Below are positions 10,131 to 27,555 of a stretch of DNA of 64,000 nt, one piece after another. Numbering within the stretch: the first letter of the stretch is position 1; each line of letters begins with the position of its first letter. Location: assembly GCA_050084515.1 (NCBI GenBank), contig CM114273.1, positions 8,432,001-8,496,000 of the forward strand, written 5' to 3'. Position numbers and translations under genes: made by a program. Below the pieces are notes generated by a model, which was given only the letters and a program-made list of their open reading frames with translations, was not told where the DNA came from and did not search any database. This DNA comes from Blasia pusilla (lineage: Eukaryota; Marchantiophyta; Marchantiopsida; Blasiales).

Positions 10131-11715
10131 TTTCCACAACATAAGTATATTCCTAAAAGAGCAGCCTACAGTAGAGAACAATTTTTTAGTGACAACAATG
10201 GCATTTCGCCAAATGCCAAGCTCACTATTGAAATGGGAATATTCCCATTTCTCTTTCCATATCTTTGGGGTTTTCTTTACGGAACAATGTTCCTTTGCTG
10301 ACTACCTTCGCAATTGTACAAGACAATTGTTCAGCATGTTCACATTATATAAACCTTACTTTCTTATTATGCATCAGCTTTGGTAGTCCATTTCATTAGC
10401 AACCACTACTCGCTCTTGTATTTTAAATAGAGAACTCAATTAGCTTAAGCGCAAATATCTTGCTCTTGCCGAGCACGAGCTTTATTCTCACTTATCCAAG
10501 TACACCATTAGTGCCCAAATCCTTGGTAGCCCAAGTTGGCACATAAGACATCTGAGGGACCTAAAGACTATGGTTAAGAAATAGGGCATGTCTGATTTGT
10601 TTTTTAACACTTACTAGTGATGAGGTCTTTGATACCCAGTGGCCTAAAATTCTGCACATTGAAGACGTGCTAAAAATAATAAACCCTACATTCACATGGC
10701 AAGACGCATCAATTGAGTGTGTTGTACTCTTTCACACTAGGCTTAAGAAATTTCTCCAAAGCTATGTATTAGGTGGACACTGCATTCTTGGCACTGTGTA
10801 CAACTACTTACTCAGGTATGAGCTCCAAGGTAGGGGAAGCTTACACTCTCATATTATCCTCTGGGTTGACAAAAAAGATGTTCATAGAGTCACTACAAAG
10901 ATTTGCTGCTATATTCCTCGGCTGAATTTTTATGTGGACGGGAACCATACTCAATGTTTTGCACATCATAAACTACACCAATATGTGTAAACTAAACATA
11001 TACACTCTTGTCGGCAGGGTGGTTGTATTGTTGGTGCAACAAAGGACCATGCTCCTTACTGTTGTATGGGCTTCTCGTATGCGACAAATACTCAGATAGA
11101 TCCATTAATTGATCCGAAATCTTTCAAGTGGACCTACTTTATGCCCACACATGAAGACCGTAATGTTATTCCATACCATCCCGCTATTCTTTTGCTTTGG
11201 GGGGCGCATATGAACTTGCAGAGAGTGACTAATGTACATTGGTCCTTTTATCTATTGAAGTATGCTCTGAAATGTAAACCTCAAGGCACCCTTAACATTA
11301 GAACATAGTGTCTGAAGCTCTAGGTCTAGAAGGCTTAGATGAGACAAGGTTGCGATTAGTATCTAGTGTTGTACTGAATTGCCCTGTATCGTCCACCAAG
11401 GTTGTCCTCACCGCACTGAGGATCCCAATTATCCAAAGGTCTCAAGGGGTACAATATATAGATTCCAACCCACCGTATAGACGAACAACGCTGTACAGGA
11501 ATGCAACAACAATATGCATACACCCAACCATGTTGTATTGCCATGGGAATCATTGCTTATCTCACATGACTTTTATTCACTTTTGGACTCACCATGAAGT
11601 TCTGAAGCTCAGTACGGGTAATTTGAACAATTTCATTGGACTTGATTTAATCAGACACTCGGTGTATACCACAGATAGGCTTGTCCGTTTCACTGAATAC
11701 CATCCCTTACACTAG
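10131..11715 (+). pseudogene. Helitron Rep (HUH-type) nuclease domain, broken
   Basis: In consecutive frames the sequence reads FTLYKPYFLIMHQLW, then AQILGSPSWHIRHLRDL, DEVFDTQWP, FTWQDASIECVVLFHTRLK, YELQGRGSLHSHIILWVD and DRNVIPYHPAILLLWG, then YLLKYALK. This is the order of the Helitron-like N domain. LHSHII is the metal-binding HUH motif and the Y-x-x-K-Y-x-x-K tract supplies the tyrosines that nick DNA. Rep starts rolling-circle transposition. Several in-frame stops and frameshifts (for example around 10385, 10581, 10990 and 11306) make it non-functional. The frame at 11308-11715 continues the region between Rep and helicase. Confidence 0.8.
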
Positions 11716-12099
11716 TGGAATGAATTTTTTTATTGCACACTCATTGATAATATATGTTTCAGAACTGAGGCTGAAATCTTAATTGTGTCCTCTCCTTCCT
11801 GGACCTATTTACATGAATGCACATTTAGAAAAATATTTAACACTTTTTCCTGTGTAGTAAACCAAATACAAAAAACATGTCTAGGCTAACCTCCGGAGTG
11901 AGGTACATACAAGTGAGGTGATCTCTAAGACACTTGACATCATTAAGTCGAACCTTCAATTCGACCTACTGCCACAAAATTTTTTGGAAAACTTTGCCCC
12001 CCTTGTGATATTTCAGATTTGCCTCCTGCTCTTGATACAAAACAACTATTTCCATTGGAAGTACTCAACGCAGAGCAACTCTGCTAATATGAAAAAATT

Positions 12100-13150
12100 A
12101 TACTTCTTTTTTCTGGATTGGTGTTCATAACTGGTCCACCAGGGTGTGGTAAGACATATTTTATTCATTTCATGCAATCCTTCTAGGAAAATAAAGGTAT
12201 CCCTACACTTTTTTCAACCACCACTTGTATTGCAGCTGCTACAAATAATTGCTATGCGCCTACATCAGGTGTGCCCATCCTTTGATGATACTTTCTCCGC
12301 CAAGCTTGTAATCTTATTCGGTGATCTGTGTCAACTCCCCCCTGTTTGCAGACATAAAGTAAAACCATTTTGCACTTTATGTCATATCTCCTCTACTCCA
12401 TTTTAATCTGCAGCCATTAGATATGAACTGACAACACCAATGAGACACGCAAACGATCCAGACTTTCTGAAATTCCTATCAAATATCAGAACTACTTGTC
12501 CCTTGGAGACAGACATAAACGAGTATCTTCACACTTGTCTCATTCATGAGGACAGAGCGCTAGATTTCATCAATCAAGATACCCAAGTTATATGCACTCA
12601 TCGTGTCGATGTTCAGGTGTTCAACCTTATCACATTACGGAGGCTATTTTGCGTAGTTGAGATCATCCCGGTTCACGTATCTACAGACGCCCTAGGTGAC
12701 CCCCAGTTTAATGAATGGATATTTGATCAGAATTTCCATCAATTAGGCTTTCTTGCTATTGGTTGCAAAGTTTTTCTCACATCCAATATAGACATTAGCA
12801 TTTAGGTTGCCAATGGTGCATCTGCAACTGTTGTTGATTGTATCTACAAAAATGACAAGTTGACAATTCAGGTTTGTCTACAATCAAATGGTACCCTATT
12901 GAGGATAAGAAGGATAAACTTTGCTACACTGAGGCACGGTTCATATGAGAAATACCACAAATGGACATTTCCCCTTGTCCTAGGCTATGCAATGATGGCC
13001 CATAAAAGCCAAGGTCTCACCGTTGAAAAAAATGCTTGCTACACATTAGATCACCCTTTGCTACAAGTCTTGTATATGTGATGCTCTCTCGAGTAAAGTG
13101 TAGATCAACACTACGCATTCTTGGAAACCTTGTCCCTGTAGATTTCACAG
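12100..13150 (+). pseudogene. Helitron Pif1-like 5'-3' DNA helicase, broken
   Basis: GPPGCGKTYF (about 12133-12162) is the Walker A loop. SAKLVILFGDLCQLPPVC (about 12298-12350) contains the GDxxQLPPV motif III diagnostic of Pif1 helicases. IGCKVFLTSNID and VANGASATVVD follow at 12755-12840, GYAMMAHKSQGLTV (about 12982-13022) is motif VI, and LSRVKCRSTLRILG is the usual C-terminal end. In Helitrons this helicase unwinds the strand nicked by Rep, which lies just upstream on the same strand. At least two frame changes and an internal stop near 12804 break it. The Walker B region is not readable. Confidence 0.82.
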
Positions 13151-13153
13151 TGT

Positions 13154-14190
13154 ATGGCTCTTACAACCAAGTTTCACAGAATGGCGAGCAATGATGGGAG
13201 TCTGAGAGGTTGCGACCAAAGATCTGCAGCAGTTCCAAGTACAGCAACAGTCCCAGACGTGCCCACACCTCTATTTGATGCTCCCCACCAAAGTCCAATT
13301 TTCTTAAGCGACAGTGGCTCTGACGACTATAATAAGTGTGCAGCAACCTCACATGCCGGATCTCAGCTTGACGGGAGTCAGCACGACACTCAGGTTTGTA
13401 GTTGATGACCTTATCTCCCTTCTAATTATCAATGTTCTGTGACCATCTACTAAACTTTGTGTTCAGGTGCCAAGATCCTACATTGATTTTGAGAAAATGA
13501 TCCTTAACGACATGCCTACCCTTCCCGACGAACGAGCTGTTCAATTTGTTCCGCCCACAAACGCGCAACTTAGGTATGCAAACAGCCTAGGTGTGGATCA
13601 CTCCCATTTATATGACAGCATTACAAGCCGTCAGCTCAGCAGGATAATCCATAAGCGAAAAAAATTGGGCAGCTTTGTTTCGTGAGTTGAGAAAGCAGCC
13701 ACCCGCGATAGGTATACACACCAACTTCTCTGTCAATTCAAAAAAATTCATTTTTTGAGTATCAATACAAAATATTCTTCACCTCTAATGTACTTTTTTA
13801 ATTGATATCTATGCCAGGAATCCAAAAAGAAGTCATGGACTACAAGAATATTCAGTACAATGATCAGACCTCACCCGCCAACAAGTTTTTATACATTACT
13901 TTAGGCTAATTGGTGGTATTAAGCCTGATCAGTTCCAAGAACTACGCATGATAATGAAACTACCAATCAGCATGATGATAAATTTATCAGCTCCCAAAGC
14001 CGTACATCTGCTCGAGCGCATGAGGATCGCCAAAGAAGCTGGTACACTTATTGCTGAAGCAGCAAATAGTGGCAACATTCCCAATACCTACTCAGACACA
14101 CCAGGTTCTAGCCAAAATGTATCACACACACAACGCAACACCCTACCAGGGACCATTGCTGCCATAATCGCCAAAAAAAAGAAAATGTGT
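13154..14190 (+). pseudogene. Helitron C-terminal or accessory sequence
   Basis: Plus-strand frames at 13154-13405, 13467-13685 and 13948-14250 follow the helicase. The middle one reads DFEKMILNDMPTLPDERAVQFVPPTN...SRIIHKRKK and appears to be real coding sequence with unknown role. The first is Ser/Ala/Asp-rich and disordered. GT and AG boundaries near 13399 and 13465 could be an intron. I do not recognise the domains. No Helitron 3' end could be placed. Confidence 0.35.
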
Positions 14191-14250
14191 TTGATCATGG
14201 TAACTTGCCTATCCTGTTTATATGAAATTGGTTATTTTGTTCCATTGTAA

Positions 14251-16490
14251 CATTCAAACAAGTCTTTTTTGTGCATTTTTTTCCTGATCAGATCCAACGT
14301 TCTGTGTTCTTCATGTGCCATGGAAAATGCATGCTGCAAAAACATAGCAATTACACCATGATGGCTACCATTGCTACCTACACACTATGTCACATTTGCT
14401 ACTGGACCTCTGTTCATACAAAAAATATAATTTCCCTATTCACACTAATATGATATTTTGATTACTCCATCTGCAGTGCACATAGTTACTTTTCAGAATT
14501 CAACTATGGGTTGTACTTTTCAACTAAACTATTTGGCAGCATGTTACCCCAACTATAATCACTTCATAAATCGCAATTTTTTCCTTTGCTTCATGTGTTT
14601 TTAACTCATGTTTGCCAATGTCATAATGTCTATCATCCCATTTTATGGTTAACTCATTTTGTCGATGGTGGCCGACATTTCCATTCCTAAGCTTCACGTG
14701 TGTTGTTGTAGACTCAATCTTATTTAGTATATGAATTTATTTTACCTTCTTCAGTCTTTATTTAGTAGCTTGTTAAATAACTATGCATAGTTGCACCTAG
14801 CACCTCACAGGTTGAATATGACAAATTTAATTGATGAAACATGTGCTATTTTGAAATGTATTGTGGTTGTTATTGCAAGACCTCTCTTCATATCATGTAA
14901 GTGATCCTCACCACACTCCTTGCTCATGGAAGGTTGCGCCACGTAAGAGAACAAGAAGGTGATGCCATTGTCATAGCACTGAGATTGAACTTCCAAAGAT
15001 GGCCGGGGAGACCCAATCTACTACAACGACACTATTCCAATTTCTTTGTTCGATGCAGCACTTACAAATATCGGCATACTCTAGGATGATCTTGATGAAA
15101 GTGATTATCAGAATGATATTATGCAAACAATGATGGGATCAGTCGCCAAGGACAAAAGCTACAGTACTGAGCAAGCCTTATTTTTTTCGACAGCAAAGTA
15201 AAGCTATTCTAGATGACATAGTTTCACTAGAGACTTACTGTATTCAGAAATATGACTGTGATGTAGATTTACAAAAGCAACTTGTGAATCAAAAGAATTT
15301 GTGTGCAAAGAAGTGGGTGTTCCCACCTAAACCACTTAGTTCCATATATCTGAACTAGCTACAAACCTGACCACTTTAGTTGTTCACTGTCAGGCTTTGT
15401 TAGTTCCACAAGCTGCAATCTCGAGGCATGTTACATTTCCACCCACCTGCAATTTTTCTCGCTATTTGCAATCTGTAAGCTCTATTCACGCTCACTATAT
15501 CCACTTCTTTTTTTGCTAGGCATTACTTGCTTCCAACTCTCTTATTTTGTAAAGCAGGTAACCACCTAATTCAATGGCAATTAGGCGTATCTTCCAAATT
15601 ATGTCAGCTACGCTACAATTTTATTTGTATATCCGGATCCCGGCCTATATTGCTATGCTTTCTTTGTGTTCAGGTTACTGGCTAATTAACTATAGTGCAT
15701 CACACCTGCTCTATACTCAATCAAATATTGTTCCCTTATACCCACACAACACTCTGCTACTTCTGATGTCATCGATGGTGATCTAGGCTAATCCAACTTT
15801 TAATACTTGCACATTCTGCATCTTCATTAAACTGAGCTGTTATCATCTTCACATAAATTCAGAACCCTGCAATTGCTTTAAAATTATACTTTATGTTTAC
15901 AATCAATTTGTTTCTGTGTTATGTATGCTAGAGTTCATCCGTCTTGGTACATAAATGTATTCACATGTTACATGTATATTTTATTTGACCACCAATACCT
16001 TTTTCAATATGTACTTCTTCACACGATAAGCATACTCCATTTTGCTTTGCCAGCCAGCCACCCAAAGGGCAGCTTACAATTACGCCCTACTGTTAGTAAA
16101 AATACAACAGCTTCATGCTACTTCATATTCACAGCAAATACTCACATGGCACATAAAGGACCTGTATAAAATATATTGCTCTACAAGAAGATTGAAATAT
16201 CTACCCGTTAACTGTAATGTACTTTTAGATTTTGTATCCCATATCCACTTTTACTATTTTTTAAAGCATTACGCTAGCTTTCCATGGTGTGTACGTCCAT
16301 TTATCTTATTTCACTCAAACTTATCTATTCGGCATTGGGGAGGAGCCGCATTCTTGTTTAAAAAATCTCAATATGTTTGGGACACTAACTAGGAAAGGAG
16401 GATGATTCCTGCAAAACTCTAGGGTTTTAGGATCTACAAACTTTGTGCTATAACCTCCTGCATTGGTGGTATGAAACAATATGGGTTTAT
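14251..16490. other. AT-rich stretch without recognisable genes
   Basis: Short plus-strand frames (14271-14453, 14901-15089, 15574-15786, 15921-16169, 16042-16392) have low-complexity composition and no motifs. This may be the non-coding 3' part of the Helitron. Confidence 0.4.
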
Positions 16491-16527
16491 GGTTAGACCC
16501 GAGATCAACTTGACCTCGGGTCTAACC
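16491..16527. repeat. 13-bp perfect hairpin
   Basis: GGTTAGACCCGAG (16491-16503) pairs exactly with CTCGGGTCTAACC (16515-16527) across an 11-base loop. It lies downstream of the Helitron on the same side as its expected 3' end, but no CTRR follows within 15 bases, so I do not call it the terminus. Confidence 0.6.
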
Positions 16528-20866
<4,339 letters not shown>

Positions 20867-20932
20867 GAATGAATGAATGAGGGAATGAATGAATGAATAT
20901 ATTTATTGTCTACGGGGACCCCACATGGCCAC

Positions 20933-20980
<48 letters not shown>
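20867..20980. repeat. AATG tetranucleotide and GA microsatellites
   Basis: GAATGAATGAATGA with a later GAATGAATGAATGAAT (about 20867-20898), then a pure AG run at 20935-20980. A purine-rich strand continues to about 21200. Confidence 0.95.
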
Positions 20981-20983
<3 letters not shown>

Positions 20984-23439
20984 TGAAGGGGAAATTGGTG
21001 GGGGAAGACAAATGGTTAAAGAAGGAATAAAAAGTGGAGAGGAAAGGGGATGGACACATTGGAGTGATTATGAGGGAAAGAGGAAAGATAGAAGAGAAGG
21101 ATGGACATGGCGTGAAGAAGCAAGGTAGAGAGGAATGGACAAAGAGGGAATCGAGAACACAAACGGGACGGATACAAAGGGGAAGAGGTCATGGAAGGAC
21201 CATACATAGGGGTAATATTTCCCCTCCCTTGCCATTGAGTTGGTTCCCCTTGAAGAAAGGAGGTTCCTCCTTCTCTACTCCCTTTCACTCAGCATGACTT
21301 TAAAATTCATCCATTCTTTGGGAAAAATCTAATTTTCATGGGTTCTCACATCCTCTTTATTTATGGATTTCTAGTTCTCCTTAACAAATGATACCCAATG
21401 CATCGTATCACCTCAATTATCTTACATACTCATGATCAAAACTAACTCTTAGATAAGGTGAGTGTTACGTGAACACATTAACTTTGTTTTCATCAATTAT
21501 TCCATAATAACACTATTGTTTGCATTAGCCTCTATGCATGCCACATTTCAAGCCTTTCACATTGATATTTTCTTAATGTTACTTGACACAACAATTAGGG
21601 GGAATTGAAAAAAGAGAGGAAATAGGTAGATTTATTTAGTTTCTTTAACCTTAATTACTTTTAATTAATTTTTTTGTCTTCCTACGAATTTCCCATAGTC
21701 ATTCAATTAAATCATAAAATATTATAATTTAAATATTTTATTTTAATAAAAAACATTTAAAAAAATCAATTCTAAGTTGCTTCTTGTATGTTAAATTCCA
21801 AAATTGCAGCATCTATTCTTTTAACGAAACAGATCGGAATTACTACAAGTAGGAGGGTAAAATAAATTTTTTTATAAGAAGTGAAACATCAGAAATAATT
21901 TACACCTTACTAATGAATTTCTTTTCATTCACACAAGTGTTCAAATAATTTTACGAGGTAATTGGGACTAAGCAATTGAATTTCGAAGATCATGGCATGC
22001 CATGTGCCTTCTAGCTAGTGTTTGGAAAACCAAATATGATCTTTTCGAATTTGTTAAAGTTTTATTGTAAATATAAAAAAAAATTCACATCAAATTTTCA
22101 TTGTGTGAAACAATCCGGACAAACATACTTATCCCATCGAATTTGTTTTTAATTACAATTCGGTGGCCAAAATATTTTATAAATTATAGAGAATAATCTA
22201 ATTTTCCGATTTTCATCTGATTTTTCGTTTATTAATTTCCATTTCCATCCCAACCCAATGCATTCTACGCACACCAATTTGCTAGTGTCACGAATCACGG
22301 GTCAACTTTTTTCCCCGCGAATCAAATTGACTATTTAAAATGGTGCTTGTAAGCGCATATAACGTTTAAACGCGACATTCGTTTACGATGTGTCGTTATT
22401 CGTCTTCATTAAAAGCCGCGACCTAATATAACCCGATTATCTATTTTTCCCTATTTAAAAATAAAATAGTATTAGTTTGGTCTCGTTTTCGCGTTGGACT
22501 GCAGTAAACGCTGTAGCAGCACTGTAGGGTCACCTGCCATCTGCAGTCACATCTTGATTGGCTCAATAGGATCTCACGGTGGCATCGCAATGATGGCTCC
22601 ATAGAAGGATGGATGGCATTGAGGTCAACACCTAGATCAGTCATCATGCTCCGCCAAGATTCGAGTGGGCCCGCTTCCGCTCGACCTCCATCCACATCCG
22701 AATACGACGGCGATTACTCCCGGTTAGTTAACTGGGATGGGGTTAGACGTTGAAATGGAGATCTAAGAAAACTGCCGGCCGCCGGTAGATTCCTCGGTGA
22801 ATAATCCACGAGAATAAACATGCGTGGAATAACTACGTTGTTATTTCCAAATTTCGAGAAAGAGGGGTTTTGCTTTTTAATATAAGAAATGGGTTCGTAC
22901 ATATATACACCAAATATACTTGGTATCTCTCCTTGAAATGCCAATAGTTTAGCACAAGGCCCAATGACATGTATGACCTGGTTAAAACATGGAGGTTCAC
23001 TCGAGGGGAACATTAATTTTGACAACTTTCGAAAAGAGCCCTTGGTTCCCCACGGCATCATCATATTTGTTATTGCAATAGTAGGAGGCTCGACTAGGAT
23101 AATAAAAATATAGGGAGTTGATTGGCTTGTGATGAAACAATCAAGGGTTTGTTGGATTTGTCTTAGCTTGGATTGGTTTTTATTATTTCATTTTGGGATA
23201 TGGAGACAAATGTGCACAAGACATATAGGCAACATAGACTCGGGCTCGAACAGCCTATTCGGGAGGCCAAAGACCCACCGTTGATTCTTGCCATCCATTT
23301 TCTAGCCCGCATCCATCTCGTGATGAGCCCCGCACTGGCCCGCCTAGACGCGGGTCTACATCCCGCACCCTTCATCCAAGCCCGCACCTATTCCTACATT
23401 CTGAGCCCGTGTGGACGACCCAAGTACGGAAAAGCCTTG
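20981..23439. other. Purine-biased then AT-rich non-coding DNA
   Basis: 20981-21190 is strongly purine-biased on the plus strand and gives mirror open frames (21016-21288 minus, 21034-21297 plus) that look like composition effects. 21300-22440 is AT-rich. Minus-strand frames at 22441-22695 and 22714-23064 have no motif. Confidence 0.45.
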
Positions 23440-23556
23440 GAGGCGGACCCATTTGGCATGTCCGTTTTTGTGGCGACAGAAACAAGGCTGCGCAAAAATA
23501 TAATTTTCCGTCCATGGGACAGAAATGTGCACGGACATGCCAAATGGGTCTGCCTC
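23440..23556. repeat. Inverted-repeat element, possible MITE (25-bp arms)
   Basis: The arm at 23440-23464 (GAGGCGGACCCATTTGGCAT plus GTCCG) and the arm at 23532-23556 are reverse complements with one mismatch, separated by 67 bases. Weaker pairing extends about 15 bases outward. The short spacer and lack of coding capacity suggest a miniature inverted-repeat transposon or a foldback. No target-site duplication was clear. Confidence 0.6.
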
Positions 23557-25679
23557 TGAGGTTTCTTCATAGGGTCCCCCCATGCCATGTGAGAAGCCTT
23601 TCACACTTGACTTCTAGAAGTTGAAGATGTCGCATTATAGTTAGTTCACGCTTGGATTTCTCTTGCGTAGATGATGTAGGGAGTCAGTGGGATGTTTGGC
23701 TTTAACTTTTTCATGAGTGGTTGGATCAGGTTAGTAACTACTCTGTTGCATCAAGATTACGTTTTCTTCAAAGTCTCTAATTTTTTTATTTTGGGTTAGT
23801 TGACTTGTTGAACCAATCTACAATCACCTAGTAATCTATATGCAAAAGCTATCGACTTATGAAATATTTGGGATAAGGGCTCTTTTTCCTCTTCCCAAGG
23901 ATATATAAGGAGAAAAAATGATTATTAGGAGTCATGTTTATCATGTTGAGCTTTTGCAACACTTCCTCCTTTAGGGTTTGGGAGGAAGTAGAGCATTAGA
24001 GTTTGGATTCTCCCATGGCAGACGGTGGATATGGCTTGAAAATCATGCGTACTTTTAAGAATGTAGTAGGCATTGTGCCCATCTTTATTTTTACTTCTAC
24101 ATTAGATAAATGAGACAGGGGCAGGGTGAATTTTCTTTATGCTAGTGATCAATTGAGCTGTTTTGTTAGAGAACTATGGATAATGGAGACATTGTGTCGG
24201 CTTGTCAATTTTCTATTCAAAAGACCGTACACTAAAGCCTTACCTATTTTTCTCTAGGATTCATTGGTGTTAATCTAATGTAGGGGTAGTAGTTGATTGG
24301 TTGGGATATATAGCAATGCTGATATGTGGTGTGAAGGAAAAGAAACTTGAGACAATCAGTCTAGAAAACGATGTGAAACAAGTGAAAATTACAAAAAATA
24401 CTATGAAAATAAATTTTGGAGTATTGAGTAAATGTGCAACTATGACCACGTAGCCATGCCACTTTAGTAAGACCAATAAATGTGGTCTTCTATTGTGGTG
24501 GCCACAAGACCATGGTAAGGGTGCCAACCGTACTAGTTGTAGCAATCCCTTGATAACCACTACTACATTCGCAACCAATTTGTGAGTCTTGGAAGCTTTA
24601 ATGGAGTCATAGTTTAGCCACAAGACATTCATACTAGACTCACAACTTTGCTAGTAGTGCACTTGCAATTGACTTGCAAACTACGACAACAATGCTTCTT
24701 AAAAGTTTCATTTTATTACACTCACAAGTTAGTCACAAAATAGTTGCAACGTACTCATAAATAACGTGCAATATTTTCGTAGCTTTGAAAGTTATTTATG
24801 GGTCATTGTGAGTGTGTCTAGTTGCAAAGAAGTTGTAACAATTGATTTCCAACTCACTTGCTAAACAATCATAAAATAACAAGTCCAAGTATTGGTTCTA
24901 AACTTAAGTGGGCTTTCTTTCTTTTTTTTTGCTTAGTTTGGATTCATTTTGGATCTATAAAAAACTTTTTCAAGGGATTTTTTACTCCTTCCAGTTTTTT
25001 CCTAAACATGACTTTGTTTGTTTATCTCCTTCATTTCTTAAAGTTTAGATTCAAAAAGTTTGGAAAAAATATAATACTATGAACTTCACTCATCTACATG
25101 TCCATCAAATTTTTTTAAATTTTAGTTCAAAACATGAAAATTTTTTAAGACTAGTTGCAAAATGAGAAGAGGAGTCTCAAAAAGTTAGGAGAAAAGTAAG
25201 AAATGAATCGATTTGAAAGCGAAAGGGAAATTTATGGCACATGTTTCAATTATGGGACTTGCAAATGGACTTTTCTAGACAAATCCTTCCCATGGACGGA
25301 CAAGTTCGTTTTTGTGCAACCAGGCATCTGAACCCGCCCTTGAGTCCACCAAGCTCGTAATGTAGACCCATGCTTGCCGAGTTTGCACCGATTTTGTGGC
25401 CCGTATACAGAGCGAGGCATACCAACTTGGGTGCAGGCCATAGGTACCCGCGCTCCTAAGGACATGTCCATCCTAGGGACGGACATAAGTGTGCGGACAC
25501 AATTTTTTTCCGTGTGCAACCTTGCCTATACTTGGGTACCATATAAAACCACTACTTGGACTAAGCTTCTAAAAAATTAACTTTCTATGATCCCAAGACA
25601 TCAGATAAGTATATCTAGATTGATTGAAAAGAGAATAGAGAGCTTTCTAATCGGCTTCTACTTTCTTTTGAATACAAGC
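23557..25679. other. No gene; possible relative of the inverted-repeat element
   Basis: Mostly AT-rich. Around 25285-25500 the sequence repeats CATGGACGGACAAGTTCG-like and GGGACGGACATAAGTGTGCG-like blocks, sharing GGACGGAC and GGACATGTCC words with 23440-23556 and 39546-39835. This hints at a dispersed small element family. Open frames 25250-25519 and 25374-25580 are mirror frames without motifs. Confidence 0.35.
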
Positions 25680-26350
25680 GCCCAACTATAATCATGAGAG
25701 AAATCGCTCCTTAGATTCTTGTAGCTTTTCACTTGTTCTAATGGTTGCCTTATATAAAAGAATGAGAACTTTGACTTAGTACCCACTACAATAATTTTAG
25801 ACTTCTACAACTTAACTTGAATTTGATTCCTGTCACAAAAATGCTCCAAAGTATCAAGATGTTTTTGTAAAGTACATGCATTATGTGCTAGTAAAATGAT
25901 ATCGTAAACATATAATAAAGCTTTGATAACAAAATCTCCAAGCTTCACACTCTACTTTCACACTTTTTCAACCATCTTTCAATGTCATGTATCAACACTC
26001 CAAATAGAGTAGGGGAGAGAGGGAAACTTTGAATAACCTTGATGGTACTGAGGATTTCTTTGATTTGTGAATGTTTGATTATGGCGTGCACAAATTCATA
26101 CAAGTTAGCCACAACTTTAAGAAGGTGCTCTAGAATGTCACTATATTGTAACATATCCTAAAGACGGTTGCGAAAAGATTTCTTAAAGTTGATGAAAGCA
26201 AAAAAAAGAGATTGCCCATTGCCTTTGGAATTATTCCATAGTACCCATAAAGCCAACTTTGATCTCGACTTTGATATGTAAGTTGTGAACCAAACACTCC
26301 AATGTAGAAATTTGGAAATTAAGATGGGAAATGGAGGTGTGAAGCTTGGA
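25680..26350 (-). pseudogene. LINE reverse transcriptase core, degenerate
   Basis: Minus-strand translation across frames gives LFFAFINFKKSF (RT motif A region), LLKVVANLYEFVHAII, IKVIQSFPLSPTLFGVLIHDIERWLKKCE (the QGxPLSP block, with Gly changed to Ser), a decayed motif C region, and then a segment like KIIVVGT. The order matches the RT of the LINE family whose C-terminus is at 7088-7978 and whose 5' part is at 59652-62089. The Y/A-DD catalytic pair is not readable and many stops are present. Confidence 0.65.
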
Positions 26351-27090
26351 GCTTCACAACTCCACTACCACACACCTTTGATCTGTAAATTGCACATAAG
26401 TGACACCTTGCCTTCTTGAATATACCCTTCTATCAAGGTATACAAATCGTTAAGAGAAAGAGTCTATTAGATTTCTCATGATAATCGGGTGAGAGTCTTT
26501 GAGAGGCATTCCCAAGTATGTTATAATTTATCATTGCCATTCATAGAGTGGCATATACATATGCCATACAATATTGGTATGAGATTTTGGACTAAGATCT
26601 ATGAAAGAAAGTTTGGGATGTGATGTTGCTATACAAGACAAAGCCCACCTTGAAGGTGATCTTTGAGTTATTTGAGAAGATTAAACTCAACAGAAGTGAA
26701 CAACATGTTGTGATCATAGGCGTTGTACGAGATTGGAGGGCTCCAAATTTTTTTTGAGAGTCTCATTTGGCATGGACTACTAATCTGCAAGTATACTATG
26801 AATATGTATTTGCAAGTTTCGATCTTATATATATATTTTTTCCAATGAAAAATGATTAGAAAATTCTTGGAGCTACAAAAAAATCAATATAAAAAATTGC
26901 AAAGATTTTGCAAGCAAACATGGGCCATAACTCACAAAGAAGTAATCTTTTGTATGTAAGTCTTATGAATAAGAGGATTTGCAAGGCACTCACATTCTGA
27001 AAGTTGGACTTGCAACATTGTTTTGGTGCTTTAAAGGCAAATGGATTTGGATTTCCCTAAGTCATTTCAATACTATTTCCTTTCAATACA
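26351..27090. other. No gene seen
   Basis: AT-rich with T- and A-runs; no motif on either strand. Confidence 0.5.
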
Positions 27091-27555
27091 GATGAAGGTT
27101 CAAAGGGTAAGCAAAGTATGATGGAGCTTTATCATGATATGAATGACATAGTGTGGGGTCCTAAGGATGTCCAAGAAGTTATTTTCTTCTTTGTTCCAAC
27201 AAAAAAACTGATATTGAAATTAACACAAGGTGTTGATGGTTGTGATGTTGAAGTTGAAGTGGATGATGCATAAGGTGAGGTATAGAGAATATTAGAGATT
27301 CCAATCAAAGAGTATGATGCCCAATTATGGGATAATCATAATAGCAAAGTTCTTTTTGGTAGAGAGCGCACAAAGGCTAGGGGATTGATATAAATAAAAT
27401 TTGTCTTGGTCTTGGGGGAATCACAATCCTTTGAAGATTATTGCCAACGAGTCCAAATTGATCACTCAAAATAATTACAATTAGATCCTATGTTGGAGGA
27501 AGGTTACAAATGGAAGAAGTTATGCAAACTGACGAGAGAAAAGAGGAAAAGATAC
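27091..27555 (+). pseudogene. Unidentified degenerate coding sequence
   Basis: In one plus-strand frame the sequence reads as protein for about 150 codons with only a few stops: SMMELYHDMNDIVWGPKDVQEV, VDGCDVEVEVDDA, then IPIKEYDAQLWDNHNSKVLFGRE and SFEDYCQRVQIDHSK (key words only). Composition and stop density suggest a decayed gene rather than chance. I do not recognise it. It may belong to an uncharacterised transposon. Confidence 0.3.

Noticed and set aside
16491-16527. 3' terminus of the Helitron at 9260-14190
   Set aside because: A good hairpin, but no CTRR within 15 bases downstream.
21016-21297. Overlapping 90-aa and 87-aa frames on opposite strands
   Set aside because: Mirror frames produced by purine-strand bias; no motifs.
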